Positions 14,607 to 23,369 of a stretch of DNA of 37,951 bases are shown piece after piece; positions within the stretch are counted from its first letter, which is position 1, and every line of letters starts with the position of its first letter. Source of the DNA: Kiritimatiellia bacterium (GTDB lineage Bacteria; Verrucomicrobiota; Kiritimatiellia; RFP12; UBA1067); the NCBI GenBank assembly GCA_017514235.1, contig JAFWKK010000010.1, forward strand, positions 1 to 37,951. The letters are read 5' to 3'. The position numbers and the translations under genes were made by a program. The notes under the pieces were generated by a model. That model saw only the letters and a program-made list of their open reading frames with translations, was not told the DNA's origin and ran no database searches.

Positions 14607-16613
14607 ATGAATGTCGTTTCTGCGATTCTTGCTGCCTCCATGTCACTTGGCGCAGGCTCTGAGGAGTCGGCTGGTTGCCGCGCCGATTGGGAAGGGGCCT
14701 GGCTGAAGGTTGGCAATGCGCTGTTCAGCCGCGAGTATGCCGTCAGCAACGGTGCATTGCACACCATCTCCTTCAAGTCTGCCGATGGTGTGGAATGGCA
14801 ACGGCAAGCGGCCTTGCCCATAGGCTGCCAGCCGCCGGTCCCAGGTTGCCGGCTGACGATATCGGCGGCGGCGGGACGGTGGAGCCCAGTCGGCACAGAG
14901 GGCCTGTGCGTGAAGGTGCTTGCCGATGGTCGCGAGACGGAGCTGTGGCTTTTCCCAGGCGTCCCTGGCGTAATCGCGAGGCGGGCGTGGACAGATGCGG
15001 TGAATCCAGTGCGCGACCGCGACCGCGACTTCAGGAACCTGTCGCAGGACGGCACGGTCCTTCGCAAGTGGCTCGACGAATGCGACTGCATCAGGTTCGG
15101 TCCGCAGCACATCAAGGCGACAAGCGTGGTCTGCATGGATCAGACCGACATCCGCGACAACCTGATGGACGTTGACGAACGTCTGCTGATGGCGTACGAC
15201 ACGCGTTTCACGCTGGCGGCGAGCGCACTGGACTGCCGCGACGTGCTGACTGGCGACGGGCTGGCGTTCATACGCCTTGCGCCGATGCCGTCAAGCAGGC
15301 CTGAGAAGGTCGAGGATTTCATTCTTGACGGGGCGCACCGTCGCGTTGCCTTGTTGGCGAACGGCTATCCGCTCGTCGAGCTGGTCTATCGCGGCGGCGA
15401 TGCCGGGCGGCAACGCGCCGTGGTTGCGTTCCAGCGGGCGATCAGGCCGTACCTGGCGGAGCGCGACGGCATACTCCTTTCCAACACGTGGGGCGGCGGC
15501 AACCGCGATACGCGCATCAACCAGGCGTTTCTGCTGAAGGAAATAGAGGCAGGCGCGAAGATCGGCGTAGACGTCATCCAGATCGACGACGGCTGGGAGC
15601 AAGGGCGTACATCGAATTCGGAGCGCAAGGCGCTTGCCGGCAAGGAAAAGGTATGGAACGGCTACTGGGCCACGGATCCCGACTTCTGGAAAGAGGATCG
15701 CGAGCGTTTCCCGGACGGTCTCGGCTTCCTCGTGAAAAAGGCCGCCGAGAAGGGCATGCGCTTCGGACTGTGGTTCGGTCCGGATTCGAGCGATGACGCC
15801 GTAAACTGGAAACGGGACGCGGAATGCTTGCTCGACTACCACCGCCGGCTTGGCATCGATTACTTCAAGCTGGATTCGATGAAGCTCTTTACGCCGCTTG
15901 CCCTGAAACGCAACCGCATGATGTTCGACCTCATGCAGGAGGCGTCCGGAGGAGCGATGGTGTTCGACCTTGACTGCACGGCGGAGATACGTCCGGGCTT
16001 TCTCGGCCTCCTTGATGTGGGGCCGATGTTCGTGGAGAACCGCTACACGCTTCAGCCCGTGTACTGGCCGCACCACACGCTCAAGAACCTCTGGGACCTT
16101 TCGCATCTCATCGACCCGGTGCGCCTTCGCATGGAGTTCAACAACCCCGACACCAACCACGACAAGTACGGCGGCAGTCCGCTGTGTCACGGCAATTACC
16201 GTCCTGATGCGCTCTTCGCCACGGTCATGGCGGCCTCGCCTCTTGCATGGATGGAGCTTTCGGACGTCTCGGATAAGTCGATCGCAGCCCTGGCTCCGCT
16301 AGTGAGAACGTGGAAGGCGGAGCGGGCGCGCTGGCATGGCGGCGTGATCCATCCCGTCGGCAGCAGGCCTGACGGCGTGGCGTGGACGGGGTTCGTCTCC
16401 GAGGCGGCGGACGGGCGCGGCGGTTACGCGCTGCTGTTCCGCGAACTGAGCGCCGTTGATAGCTTTTCGCTCGACCTTGCGCCGATATTCGGGGAACGCC
16501 CGCTTTCCGTCAACGGGGTGATTGGTGGACGCGGCAAGGCGTCGCTCGACGGCACTCGCCTTGTGGTGTCCGTCCCGGAGAAGCTCGACTTCGTTTGGGT
16601 GAAGTTCGAGTGA
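14607..16613 (+). CDS. GH36-like glycosidase (alpha-galactosidase type), probably exported
   Basis: Predicted glycoside hydrolase of 668 residues. A beta-sandwich N-terminal region (about 25-280) leads into a TIM barrel. The clan-D motif VIQIDDGWEQ is at 323-332. GMRFGLWFGP follows, and then IDYFKLDSMK, where Asp423 matches the usual nucleophile position. The expected acid/base region reads VFDLDCTAEIRPGF and MFVENRY instead of a typical GH36 block, so substrate and mechanism may differ. The C-terminal ~90 residues form a small beta domain. The first ~17 residues (MNVVSAILAASMSLGAG) make a short, weak signal peptide. The promoter sits 7 nt from ATG with no Shine-Dalgarno site. The regulator gene converges on it with a 13-nt gap. 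Confidence 0.8.
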   Translation: MNVVSAILAASMSLGAGSEESAGCRADWEGAWLKVGNALFSREYAVSNGALHTISFKSADGVEWQRQAALPIGCQPPVPGCRLTISAAAGRWSPVGTEGLCVKVLADGRETELWLFPGVPGVIARRAWTDAVNPVRDRDRDFRNLSQDGTVLRKWLDECDCIRFGPQHIKATSVVCMDQTDIRDNLMDVDERLLMAYDTRFTLAASALDCRDVLTGDGLAFIRLAPMPSSRPEKVEDFILDGAHRRVALLANGYPLVELVYRGGDAGRQRAVVAFQRAIRPYLAERDGILLSNTWGGGNRDTRINQAFLLKEIEAGAKIGVDVIQIDDGWEQGRTSNSERKALAGKEKVWNGYWATDPDFWKEDRERFPDGLGFLVKKAAEKGMRFGLWFGPDSSDDAVNWKRDAECLLDYHRRLGIDYFKLDSMKLFTPLALKRNRMMFDLMQEASGGAMVFDLDCTAEIRPGFLGLLDVGPMFVENRYTLQPVYWPHHTLKNLWDLSHLIDPVRLRMEFNNPDTNHDKYGGSPLCHGNYRPDALFATVMAASPLAWMELSDVSDKSIAALAPLVRTWKAERARWHGGVIHPVGSRPDGVAWTGFVSEAADGRGGYALLFRELSAVDSFSLDLAPIFGERPLSVNGVIGGRGKASLDGTRLVVSVPEKLDFVWVKFE

Positions 16614-16617
16614 CGTT

Positions 16618-16648
16618 CGCCGGCGGTCAGGGATTCCGCTTGCCGGCG
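16618..16648. terminator. Possible bidirectional hairpin between convergent genes
   Basis: CGCCGGC (16618-16624) and GCCGGCG (16642-16648) are inverted repeats with a 17-nt loop between the stops of the GH36-like and regulator genes. The right arm overlaps the last codons of the regulator. No T tract follows, so it is a weak terminator candidate. Confidence 0.3.
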
Positions 16649-17826
16649 TGCTGGGCGCGCCAGGCGGTCATGGAGATTCCGAAGCGGCTTTTGAAGAGCT
16701 TCTTGGCGTAGTTCTCGCCACGGAAACCGCAGGCGGCTGTGATTTTGGCGATTGGCGTGTTGGTGTCGCGCAAGCGGCGCTTGACCTCTTCGAGGCGCAC
16801 TTCCAGGATGGCAGCGAGAATGGATTGTCCGGTGAATTGCCGGAAGCGCGCATCAGCCAGCCGGCGCGATATCCCGAGATGGCTTACCACGTCGACTGCG
16901 CCTATTCCCTTGAGCGCGTTGTGGCGGATGAATTCCGTCGCCTGCTGGACGAGGCGTGTGGCCGGCGTTACTGGCTTAGCGGACTGGCGCTCGACGATAG
17001 TCTTTGCCGAAGAGCGGATGGTGATGGCGTGTCTCCGTTCCTGTCCGCCCATCAGGCCGTTCAGCGTCTCGGCGGCAAGTTCGCCGAGGCGAGTGTGGTC
17101 CGGGGCGATGCTGGTGAGCGTCGGCTCTGCGGTGTCGCACAGGAGCTCGTCGTTGTCAACGCCGATCAGGGCCATTTCATGCGGAATCCTTATGCCGACC
17201 ATCGCAGCCGCTTCGAGCACATGGATCGCCCGTAGGTCGTGCACGGCCATGACTGCCGCCGGTTTCGGCAGGGAGGCGAGCCATTTCGAGAGCGCAGTGA
17301 TGTCCTCAAGCGACCCCTTTTCCAGGTCGGCGGTTGGTGAATAGGTGCGCACGTCGGCATCCGATCCCTTGAATCGCGCAACGAACCCTTCGCGGCGCAG
17401 AATGGATGCGTAGCCGGTTGCGGCCCAGTCTACAAAACCGTAGGAGTGCGCCATTCCTAATGAGGCGAGATAGTCTGCGCCGAAGCGGCCTATGTCAGTG
17501 TCGTCATTCCTGACGAAAGCCAGGTTCCTCATGCGTCGCCGCAGTCCGGGAGATCGGGCTCCGATGACAACGAGAGGCGTGTCGGAGCGGCTGAGGTGGT
17601 CGGCGATCAGGGCGTTGTCGAGTCCGTTGGCTATGATACCGTCTACGCCTTTCCTTTCCGTATGCTGTATTTCGGTCAGCGTATTGTCGCCGGTGAAGTT
17701 TATGATGTGGAGCTGCCAGCGGCAGCGCTTGCGGGCGTAGCGCGAAATGCCGTACAGGATGTCGCGCCCGGAGCCGAACGCAAGCCGCAGCACGACGGCG
17801 ATCTTGTGGGCTTTCACCTTTTTCAT
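16627..17826 (-). CDS. XylR-type transcriptional regulator (LacI-like sensor + AraC helix-turn-helix)
   Basis: Sugar-responsive DNA-binding protein of 399 residues. Residues about 9-280 form a LacI/PurR-type periplasmic-binding-like sensor (KIAVVLRLAFGSGRDILYGI near the start; MALIGVDNDELLCDTAEPTLTSI near the end). Residues about 290-392 are an AraC/XylS double helix-turn-helix (PIAKITAACGFRGENYAKKLFKSRFGISMTAWR). This order matches the XylR family that activates glycan-use genes. No N-terminal LacI helix-turn-helix is present. No Shine-Dalgarno site is seen before ATG 17826. It lies 36 nt downstream of the ATPase gene on the same strand and is convergent with the GH36-like gene, its likely target. 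Confidence 0.88.
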   Translation of the reverse strand: MKKVKAHKIAVVLRLAFGSGRDILYGISRYARKRCRWQLHIINFTGDNTLTEIQHTERKGVDGIIANGLDNALIADHLSRSDTPLVVIGARSPGLRRRMRNLAFVRNDDTDIGRFGADYLASLGMAHSYGFVDWAATGYASILRREGFVARFKGSDADVRTYSPTADLEKGSLEDITALSKWLASLPKPAAVMAVHDLRAIHVLEAAAMVGIRIPHEMALIGVDNDELLCDTAEPTLTSIAPDHTRLGELAAETLNGLMGGQERRHAITIRSSAKTIVERQSAKPVTPATRLVQQATEFIRHNALKGIGAVDVVSHLGISRRLADARFRQFTGQSILAAILEVRLEEVKRRLRDTNTPIAKITAACGFRGENYAKKLFKSRFGISMTAWRAQHAGKRNP

Positions 17827-17862
17827 GACGATTGCTATCCGATCATGTCATGGGTAAGGCGG

Positions 17863-19020
17863 CTACACCATTCGGAATGTCCGGAAATTTCTGGCGCTGA
17901 CCCCGTTTGAGAAATCCATGTCAGCGCCGTCATAGACGACGGTGGGCGATACGGCGCGCGGCGTTTCCGCGGCAAAGCGCATTGGCCCGGCGGAGAAATC
18001 CGAATGCCATGTCATCGATGACTTGATTTCGATCGGTCGTGTCTCTCCGCCTGCGGAGGCGACGAGATCGATCTCAAACCCCGATCCGGTTCGCAGGAAC
18101 GAAAGCCTCGGCTCCTTTCCGAGATTCGCCCTCTGTTTCAGGGCGTCGGCAACCACCATGTTCTCGAACAGATTCCCGCGAAGCGGATCCCTTGCCACCT
18201 GCGCGGGCGCTTCAAGCCCGAGCAGATAGACGGCCAGTCCCACTTCGGTAAAGTACACCTTTGGCGACTTTACGACGCGCTTGCTGATGTTTGACGTGCA
18301 TGGCGGAAGCCGGAACACGAGGAACGACGATTCAAGTATCGCAAGCCATTCGCCCAGCGTCGTGGAGGAAACGCCCACCTCGCCCGCAAGGGCGTGCAGA
18401 TTGACGATCTGCCCCACCCGTCCCGCCAGAAGGGTGACGAACTTCTCGAACAGTATCGTATTGCGGACATTGATGAGCTTACGGACATCCCTTTCAACAT
18501 ACGTTCTGAAGTAGTTCCGGTACCAGGCTGTCGGATCCAATTCCGGAATGCGCCACAGTTCAGGCATGAAACCCCTGAAGATTAAGGAGTCCGTGTCCGA
18601 CTTGCGGGCTACGTCGCCGAGTTCCGGAATGGCGGGCGGATAGAGGTCGAGGATGGCCGTTCTGCCTGCCAGCGACTGTGAAACCGTTTCGGCGAGAAGG
18701 GGCTGATGGCTTCCTGTCAGGATGAATCGCCCCATGTCATGTCGCCGCTCGTCAACGAGAACCTGCACGGTCGAGGCAAGTTCCGGGACATGCTGAATCT
18801 CGTCAAGAACCACCGGTGGCTGATGTCTGGCAAAAAAAGCTTTGGCGTCCATTGCGGCAAGATCGCGTGATTCGCGGTCTTCAAGGTTCACGTATTCGTA
18901 TTCCGGAAAGACATCACGCACGACAGTCGTCTTGCCAGACTGACGCGGCCCGAATATGGTAACGACGGGATACTGATGCGCCATGTCTCGCATCAAAGAA
19001 GATAGGTGTCGTTTAATCAT
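17863..19020 (-). CDS. DUF4143-type AAA ATPase
   Basis: Archaeal/bacterial-type P-loop ATPase with a C-terminal DUF4143 domain, 385 residues from ATG 19020. Walker A is GPRQSGKTT at 24-32, Walker B is PPVVLDEIQHVPEL, and ILTGSHQPLL follows as sensor 1. The DUF4143 part includes YVERDVRKLINVRN and a nuclease-like fold end, FEIDLVASAGGETRPIEIKSS, with an E/D-x-D and E-x-K pattern. Such proteins are common in mobile or defence-like islands, but their role is unknown. The frame extends six codons further to 19038; ATG 19020 is preferred because a strong promoter ends 6 nt before it. Confidence 0.82.
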   Translation of the reverse strand: MIKRHLSSLMRDMAHQYPVVTIFGPRQSGKTTVVRDVFPEYEYVNLEDRESRDLAAMDAKAFFARHQPPVVLDEIQHVPELASTVQVLVDERRHDMGRFILTGSHQPLLAETVSQSLAGRTAILDLYPPAIPELGDVARKSDTDSLIFRGFMPELWRIPELDPTAWYRNYFRTYVERDVRKLINVRNTILFEKFVTLLAGRVGQIVNLHALAGEVGVSSTTLGEWLAILESSFLVFRLPPCTSNISKRVVKSPKVYFTEVGLAVYLLGLEAPAQVARDPLRGNLFENMVVADALKQRANLGKEPRLSFLRTGSGFEIDLVASAGGETRPIEIKSSMTWHSDFSAGPMRFAAETPRAVSPTVVYDGADMDFSNGVSARNFRTFRMV

Positions 19021-19026
19021 GCAGAC

Positions 19027-19056
19027 ATTGTACCACAATCAGGATGCAAATTTCAA
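19027..19056 (-). promoter_or_regulatory. Promoter of the DUF4143 ATPase, predicted leaderless
   Basis: On the minus strand: TTGAAA (19056-19051), an 18-nt spacer ending TGG, and TACAAT (19032-19027), then GTCTGC and ATG 19020. The gap is 6 nt with no Shine-Dalgarno sequence. Confidence 0.65.
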
Positions 19057-19115
19057 GTGTAACCTTAAGATTGCATTCGTTGATGTTGTGTTTGATCTCC
19101 GCAATTTCATTTTTA

Positions 19116-19138
19116 GTTAGGAAAGTATTGCTGAAAAG
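19116..19138 (+). repeat. Upstream promoter element, copy 1
   Basis: GTTAGGAAAGT, then A, TTGC, T, GAAAAG. An almost identical copy (21 of 23 bases) is at 21222-21244. Both lie 14-15 nt before a TTGC-type -35 box. Similarity continues weakly downstream (GTGCTTTGCTTGC versus GTGTTTCGTTTGC). Confidence 0.6.
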
Positions 19139-19152
19139 GGATTGTGCTTTGC

Positions 19153-19182
19153 TTGCTTTCGCGGTATCTATTATTGTATAAT
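19153..19182 (+). promoter_or_regulatory. Promoter of the LamG-domain secreted protein gene
   Basis: TTGCTT (19153-19158), an 18-nt spacer and TATAAT (19177-19182). A second TATAAT lies at 19185-19190. ATG 19228 is about 38 nt further, preceded by AGAAAGGA. Confidence 0.55.
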
Positions 19183-19227
19183 AGTATAATACGTACCATT
19201 CAAGATGTCATAGAAAGGACGAACGCG

Positions 19228-21114
19228 ATGAACGGCTCTAAGGTTGGCGTGTTTAAGGGGCGCATGGCTCTGTCATTCGTGCTTGGCGCGTCTATTGCGG
19301 TGGCTGGTGTGGCATATGCTGACGATACGGATGTGTACAGCAACGCCTACTTCTGGTTTCGTGGCATGGCCGCAGACGCGAACGGCAACGGCATATATGA
19401 CAAAGGCGAAATGAGCGATGCTCTCGGTGGCACATGGATGCAGGTGGGAAATGCATTTGGCACCAGTGGCATAATCTACACGAACGAGGTCGTGGACTTG
19501 CCGTATCGTGGCGTGTCGCGCACCATGCAGACGCTCTACTTCCCGCAGACGACGGTTGTGACGAACGCCAATGGCTGGGGCTATATGGATTCGTCGTCAT
19601 TTCACATCGGCGGACTTCTTGCTAAGTGCATGACCGACACGGCGGAAGACGCAAACTACGCCTTTGCCATTCGCTTCCGTCCTGACCTGACGCAGCCGCA
19701 TACGAACTATTCGTGGATCGTAAGCATTGGACATTGGAAGAATACCAAGCGCGGCATGATGATAGGCTTTGGTCCGAAGTTCACGCGCACCGTCACGTCA
19801 GGAGGCGCCACGACCAAGCAGACCCTAGCCCGCCCATATGTGTTCTATGGCGGCAACACTTGGCAGCCAACGAGCAGCACCACCACGGAACCGGCAGCAA
19901 CCGCGCCGTTCTTTGCCCTTGGCGAATGGAATGACGTGGTGGTTAGCGTGAGCGGACGCACGGTGACATTGCTCGTCTCTCGCGCCAACAGCAATGCACC
20001 CATCAATGACTCTACGCGGTCGGCTTCGTCGAAGTTCATGACCACGGTGAACAGTTTCACAGTTGGGTCTGCGTACAATCTTGCACCAGGAGACAATGGG
20101 CTGGTACGGTTTGTGTCGGAGGGTGCAGAGGGTGCGCGTGTTGCGTGGGACAGCACGTACACAGGAACCTCCAACAATGCATGGAAGCATTTCCGCGGCA
20201 GCATCCAGAGCTTTGCCGCATGGACGAATTCGCTGACAGTTGCGCAGATGCGCAAGGCGGCGGCATGGCCGCGCACCGACCTGTGGCGCGTGGGCGTGGA
20301 GAACGACGACGTGAACGAGTTTCACGGCGGCACGGGCGATGTTGTGGTGGACATGGACCGCTGGAACGTGCCAAAGACGATTGCCGCTGGCGAGGGCGTG
20401 ACGTTCAAGTTCCCTCTCGATGCGACGGGAGAGGCCGCGATGAACGAGGAGCTCCGCCTGAAGGCAACGTCCGATTCTTCGGCGGCGAACGTTCGGGTGT
20501 CCGTCAACGGTACGGCTCTTGACGACAAGCTCGTTTCGTCCGGTGGCGAACAGTATTGGTTTGTACCTGCAGAGAAACTGCTGGCGGGGGCGACGAACGC
20601 AATCACGGTCACGCGCACGGACAGCGGAGCGGGGGCGTTCAAGATCGATGCGCTGGCGTTGGGCGGTTCGCTCCAGTACGGCAAGCGCGACAGCAGCAAT
20701 TTTGAGTTCGTTCGCGAGTACGATGCGCCGAAGACCTATGACCTCATCGGCGGCAACTGGTTTGACGGTCGGCGAATAATCTTTGGACAGGGAGCGTCGA
20801 GTGGCAATCTCCAATACACGAATATTGTTGTGAATTTTTCCGTGCCGGAGCGTCAGCGCAATGGATACCGCTGGAAACTCAAATGGAGGTTTATAGGGGA
20901 CGGTTACACAGTCATGCCAGTCCTTAACGGCAAGAACCTCGGCAATTTCGCTTCTGGCGCGACGGAACAAGAAGTGAAATTGGGCGAGGACGATCTACAG
21001 GAGTCCAACATGCTGAACATAATAAACATGGGAAGCAAGAGTTCCTATGTGGCCGTGGACTACTTGCGGCTGTCGCTGTATGAAAAGAAGGGTCTTATAA
21101 TCAGCGTCAAGTAA
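19228..21114 (+). CDS. Secreted LamG-like, carbohydrate-binding-type multidomain protein
   Basis: Exported beta-rich protein of 628 residues. The signal peptide is residues 1-31 (hydrophobic MALSFVLGASIAVAGVAYA, cut before DDTDVY). A calcium-loop-like DANGNGIYDKGE follows at about 49-60. Residues about 130-350 look like a concanavalin/LamG jelly roll (YAFAIRFRPDL, EWNDVVVSVSGRTVTLLV, GSIQSFAAWTNSLTVAQMRKA). Two beta-sandwich modules follow, each ending in a DALALGG or DYLRLSLYE-type strand, resembling carbohydrate-binding modules of rhamnogalacturonan lyases. The C-terminus is KKGLIISVK. No catalytic motif was recognised, so it may bind or scaffold glycans. AGAAAGGA (19213-19220) supports ATG 19228 over the upstream in-frame GTG 19144. 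Base composition is more AT-rich than the housekeeping genes. Confidence 0.72.
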   Translation: MNGSKVGVFKGRMALSFVLGASIAVAGVAYADDTDVYSNAYFWFRGMAADANGNGIYDKGEMSDALGGTWMQVGNAFGTSGIIYTNEVVDLPYRGVSRTMQTLYFPQTTVVTNANGWGYMDSSSFHIGGLLAKCMTDTAEDANYAFAIRFRPDLTQPHTNYSWIVSIGHWKNTKRGMMIGFGPKFTRTVTSGGATTKQTLARPYVFYGGNTWQPTSSTTTEPAATAPFFALGEWNDVVVSVSGRTVTLLVSRANSNAPINDSTRSASSKFMTTVNSFTVGSAYNLAPGDNGLVRFVSEGAEGARVAWDSTYTGTSNNAWKHFRGSIQSFAAWTNSLTVAQMRKAAAWPRTDLWRVGVENDDVNEFHGGTGDVVVDMDRWNVPKTIAAGEGVTFKFPLDATGEAAMNEELRLKATSDSSAANVRVSVNGTALDDKLVSSGGEQYWFVPAEKLLAGATNAITVTRTDSGAGAFKIDALALGGSLQYGKRDSSNFEFVREYDAPKTYDLIGGNWFDGRRIIFGQGASSGNLQYTNIVVNFSVPERQRNGYRWKLKWRFIGDGYTVMPVLNGKNLGNFASGATEQEVKLGEDDLQESNMLNIINMGSKSSYVAVDYLRLSLYEKKGLIISVK

Positions 21115-21221
21115 ATGTAGATGAAGTTGCACCAGTTCCGGCGGCGTTCGGGATGTGGTGCGTGCGCCTCGATGCCGACGACTATCTTTGAAGTATAGCA
21201 TAAATCATCACCGTTAAAAAG

Positions 21222-21244
21222 GTTAGGAAAGTGTTGCCGAAAAG
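21222..21244 (+). repeat. Upstream promoter element, copy 2
   Basis: GTTAGGAAAGT, then G, TTGC, C, GAAAAG. It differs from the copy at 19116-19138 in two bases and keeps nearly the same distance to the -10 box (39 versus 38 nt). Confidence 0.6.
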
Positions 21245-21259
21245 AATAGGTGTTTCGTT

Positions 21260-21289
21260 TGCGCCCGCCAATAGTTAGATGGTATAATT
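21260..21289 (+). promoter_or_regulatory. Promoter of the beta-strand secreted protein gene
   Basis: TTGCGC (21260-21265), an 18-nt spacer ending TGG, and TATAAT (21284-21289). The leader to ATG 21340 is about 44 nt and carries AAAAAGGA. Confidence 0.6.
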
Positions 21290-21339
21290 ATCACCATAAA
21301 GGATGATTGTGCCGATTGACCATCCAAAAAGGAAATAAA

Positions 21340-23349
21340 ATGAAATGCTCCACAACTTTTGTGTGCGGCTGCATGATGGCCGTATGCGCTCCCTCATGGG
21401 CGGCGGACTATACGTGGATGTCAAGTCCGGCGGATGCGCTCTGGAACACGACTTCGCTCAACTGGAACTCCGGTGAAGCGTGGGTGGATGGCAACAACGC
21501 CATCTTCGGTTCGTCCTCCAGCAAGACGGTGACGTTAGACGGCAATCGCACGGCGGCGGACATCACTGTCAACGGCTATACGTTCAACGGCTCCAGCACG
21601 CTTTCATGGACGGGAACGATGACGGTCAGTGGAACCACTACTATCAATGCGCCGCTTGCCGATTCCGGAAATGGCCTGCGTTTTGCGCCTAACGCCCATG
21701 TGTTCGTGAGTGGAAGCAACTTGCACACGGGCGGCACCTACGTTGGCGGAGCGGATGACAAAGCATTCGCCCTCTATGCAGGTGACACCTCGTTTGGCCC
21801 TGTTCCATCTCAACCGCAGACTAACATCGTCGTGACCAGCGGCAAGTACGCGACGTTCTATGCGTCGGCCAATACCGAACTGAACGCCAACCGCCACATC
21901 TTCATCGAGGATGGCGCATGGTGCGGTTTTGCCGGACAGGGCAGGCCGACGTTCAGGATCAAAGGCGAGATTCATGGTGAGATTCTGAATGGCCAGAGCT
22001 GGCCAACTACGACGCATGTCAAGTCCCATTACCGCAGCGATTGGCCGGCACACATTGTTCTTGATCCTGGCGAGGGACATACAAACGATGTTGGAATGCT
22101 GTCGTCTTTGGGTTGGTTGGATATTGCCAGCGGAGTGACGAAAGTAACCTCTCCTGCCATGGACATAGGAGACGGCAGAGCGCTCGTTTATGTGGGCGGC
22201 GGTGGCGAATATCAGGATTACAGAGCTCGGCTTACCATATCTGGCGGTGAACTTTACGCGCCGCCGGAGATGGGTTTCCGCCGTTTCCATACCGAAAAGT
22301 ACGCAAGAGTCGAAGTCATCGGCGGCAAGATCAATATGCCCAAAGTCGAGTATTTGAATGCTTTGGATGGTCCGTCAATGCTTACCATTTCGGATGGCGG
22401 CGAACTGATCTGCCGCGAATTTCGCATAAGCCAGACCCGTACAGGTGACGGAGGCGTGGTCAATCTCAACAGCGGCGGCAGGCTTACGGTTTCGACATTC
22501 CGTATGGATTCCGACTATCCGGCGGTCATGAACTTCAACGGCGGCATAATCTCTAGACAAAACAACGACTTCGCAGAATCTGAGTTTATTGGCGAACGGC
22601 AGCAAAACAATTATTGGGGGCATGTGCAGTGCAAGATTCTTGCGGGCGGCGCGATTTTCGAGCCGAGGAACGGCTACAACGTATTCTGGAAGCTTCCGCT
22701 CAAGAGCGGCGTGGCGGAAGGCGAGACGGACGGCGGACTCACGGTGCGCGGCGAGAACATCTTCGTGCTGCAGGTTGCCGGGAGCGACTACAACGGCCCG
22801 ACGCGTCTTGAGCCGGGTGCGCGCATGCAGTGCCGCATGGCGAACGCGCTGCCGTCCGGCACGACCTTGCAGATGGGCACCGGCACGACCATCGGGTTCA
22901 ATGCATGGGATCCGTATGAGGATCTGGCTCAGACGGTTGCGCGTGTGGAAGGATGCGGCAGGATTTTCCGCAATTCGCTCTTTGCCGTGACGGAGGCTGT
23001 TGCGCCGGTGTTTGGCGGTGTGTACGGTACGCTGACGTTCGAGAAGGCTTGTTCGCTCAACTGCGACTATGAGATCACGGGTGATGCGAACGGCTGTTCC
23101 TGCATCTGTCTGGAATCCGGCTCAAACGGATATCCAACCAAACAGGACATCTCTGGTCTCACGCTGAAGGTTGCGAACCTCTCGGCGCTTGACAAGATGG
23201 CCCCGAAGAGCCGTTACAAGATTCTTGATGCGCCGTACGGTTATGTCGGTAAGTTTGACGAGTCTTGCTTGAGCGGCGGCTGGAGGGTCTTGTACACGGA
23301 TAAGGCAGTTTATCTTTCCTGCAAAGGCTCGGCTATCATATTGCGATAA
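21340..23349 (+). CDS. Secreted autotransporter-associated beta-strand type protein
   Basis: Exported protein of 669 residues with a signal peptide (1-21, cut after PSWA). The start of the mature part, DYTWMSSPADALWNTTSLNW, resembles the opening repeat of autotransporter-associated beta-strand proteins common in Verrucomicrobiota and relatives. Many short Gly/Asn-rich strands follow (LTISGGELY, LTISDGGELI, VVNLNSGGRLTV, VMNFNGGII), predicting a right-handed beta helix. There is no C-terminal beta barrel and no PEP-CTERM anchor; the protein ends VYLSCKGSAIILR. Function is unknown, with surface adhesion or glycan contact plausible. AAAAAGGA lies 6 nt before ATG 21340, preferred over an upstream in-frame TTG at 21307. 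The promoter and upstream element match those of the preceding gene. Confidence 0.72.
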   Translation: MKCSTTFVCGCMMAVCAPSWAADYTWMSSPADALWNTTSLNWNSGEAWVDGNNAIFGSSSSKTVTLDGNRTAADITVNGYTFNGSSTLSWTGTMTVSGTTTINAPLADSGNGLRFAPNAHVFVSGSNLHTGGTYVGGADDKAFALYAGDTSFGPVPSQPQTNIVVTSGKYATFYASANTELNANRHIFIEDGAWCGFAGQGRPTFRIKGEIHGEILNGQSWPTTTHVKSHYRSDWPAHIVLDPGEGHTNDVGMLSSLGWLDIASGVTKVTSPAMDIGDGRALVYVGGGGEYQDYRARLTISGGELYAPPEMGFRRFHTEKYARVEVIGGKINMPKVEYLNALDGPSMLTISDGGELICREFRISQTRTGDGGVVNLNSGGRLTVSTFRMDSDYPAVMNFNGGIISRQNNDFAESEFIGERQQNNYWGHVQCKILAGGAIFEPRNGYNVFWKLPLKSGVAEGETDGGLTVRGENIFVLQVAGSDYNGPTRLEPGARMQCRMANALPSGTTLQMGTGTTIGFNAWDPYEDLAQTVARVEGCGRIFRNSLFAVTEAVAPVFGGVYGTLTFEKACSLNCDYEITGDANGCSCICLESGSNGYPTKQDISGLTLKVANLSALDKMAPKSRYKILDAPYGYVGKFDESCLSGGWRVLYTDKAVYLSCKGSAIILR

Positions 23350-23369
23350 GCGAGTGCGGATATTGCGAT
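23338..23369. repeat. Direct repeat of ATATTGCGAT, 22 bp apart
   Basis: Copies are at 23338-23347 and 23360-23369, centred two helical turns apart. The second ends on the first base of the -35-like TTGGTT (23369-23374). It may be an operator, or a chance repeat. Confidence 0.3.

Noticed and set aside
15291-16190. 299-codon antisense ORF in the GH36-like gene
   Set aside because: Complementary shadow with no start signal and no family resemblance.
21129-21161. Inverted repeat GCACCA/TGGTGC after the LamG protein gene
   Set aside because: Only 6 bp with a 21-nt loop and no T tract; not convincing as a terminator.
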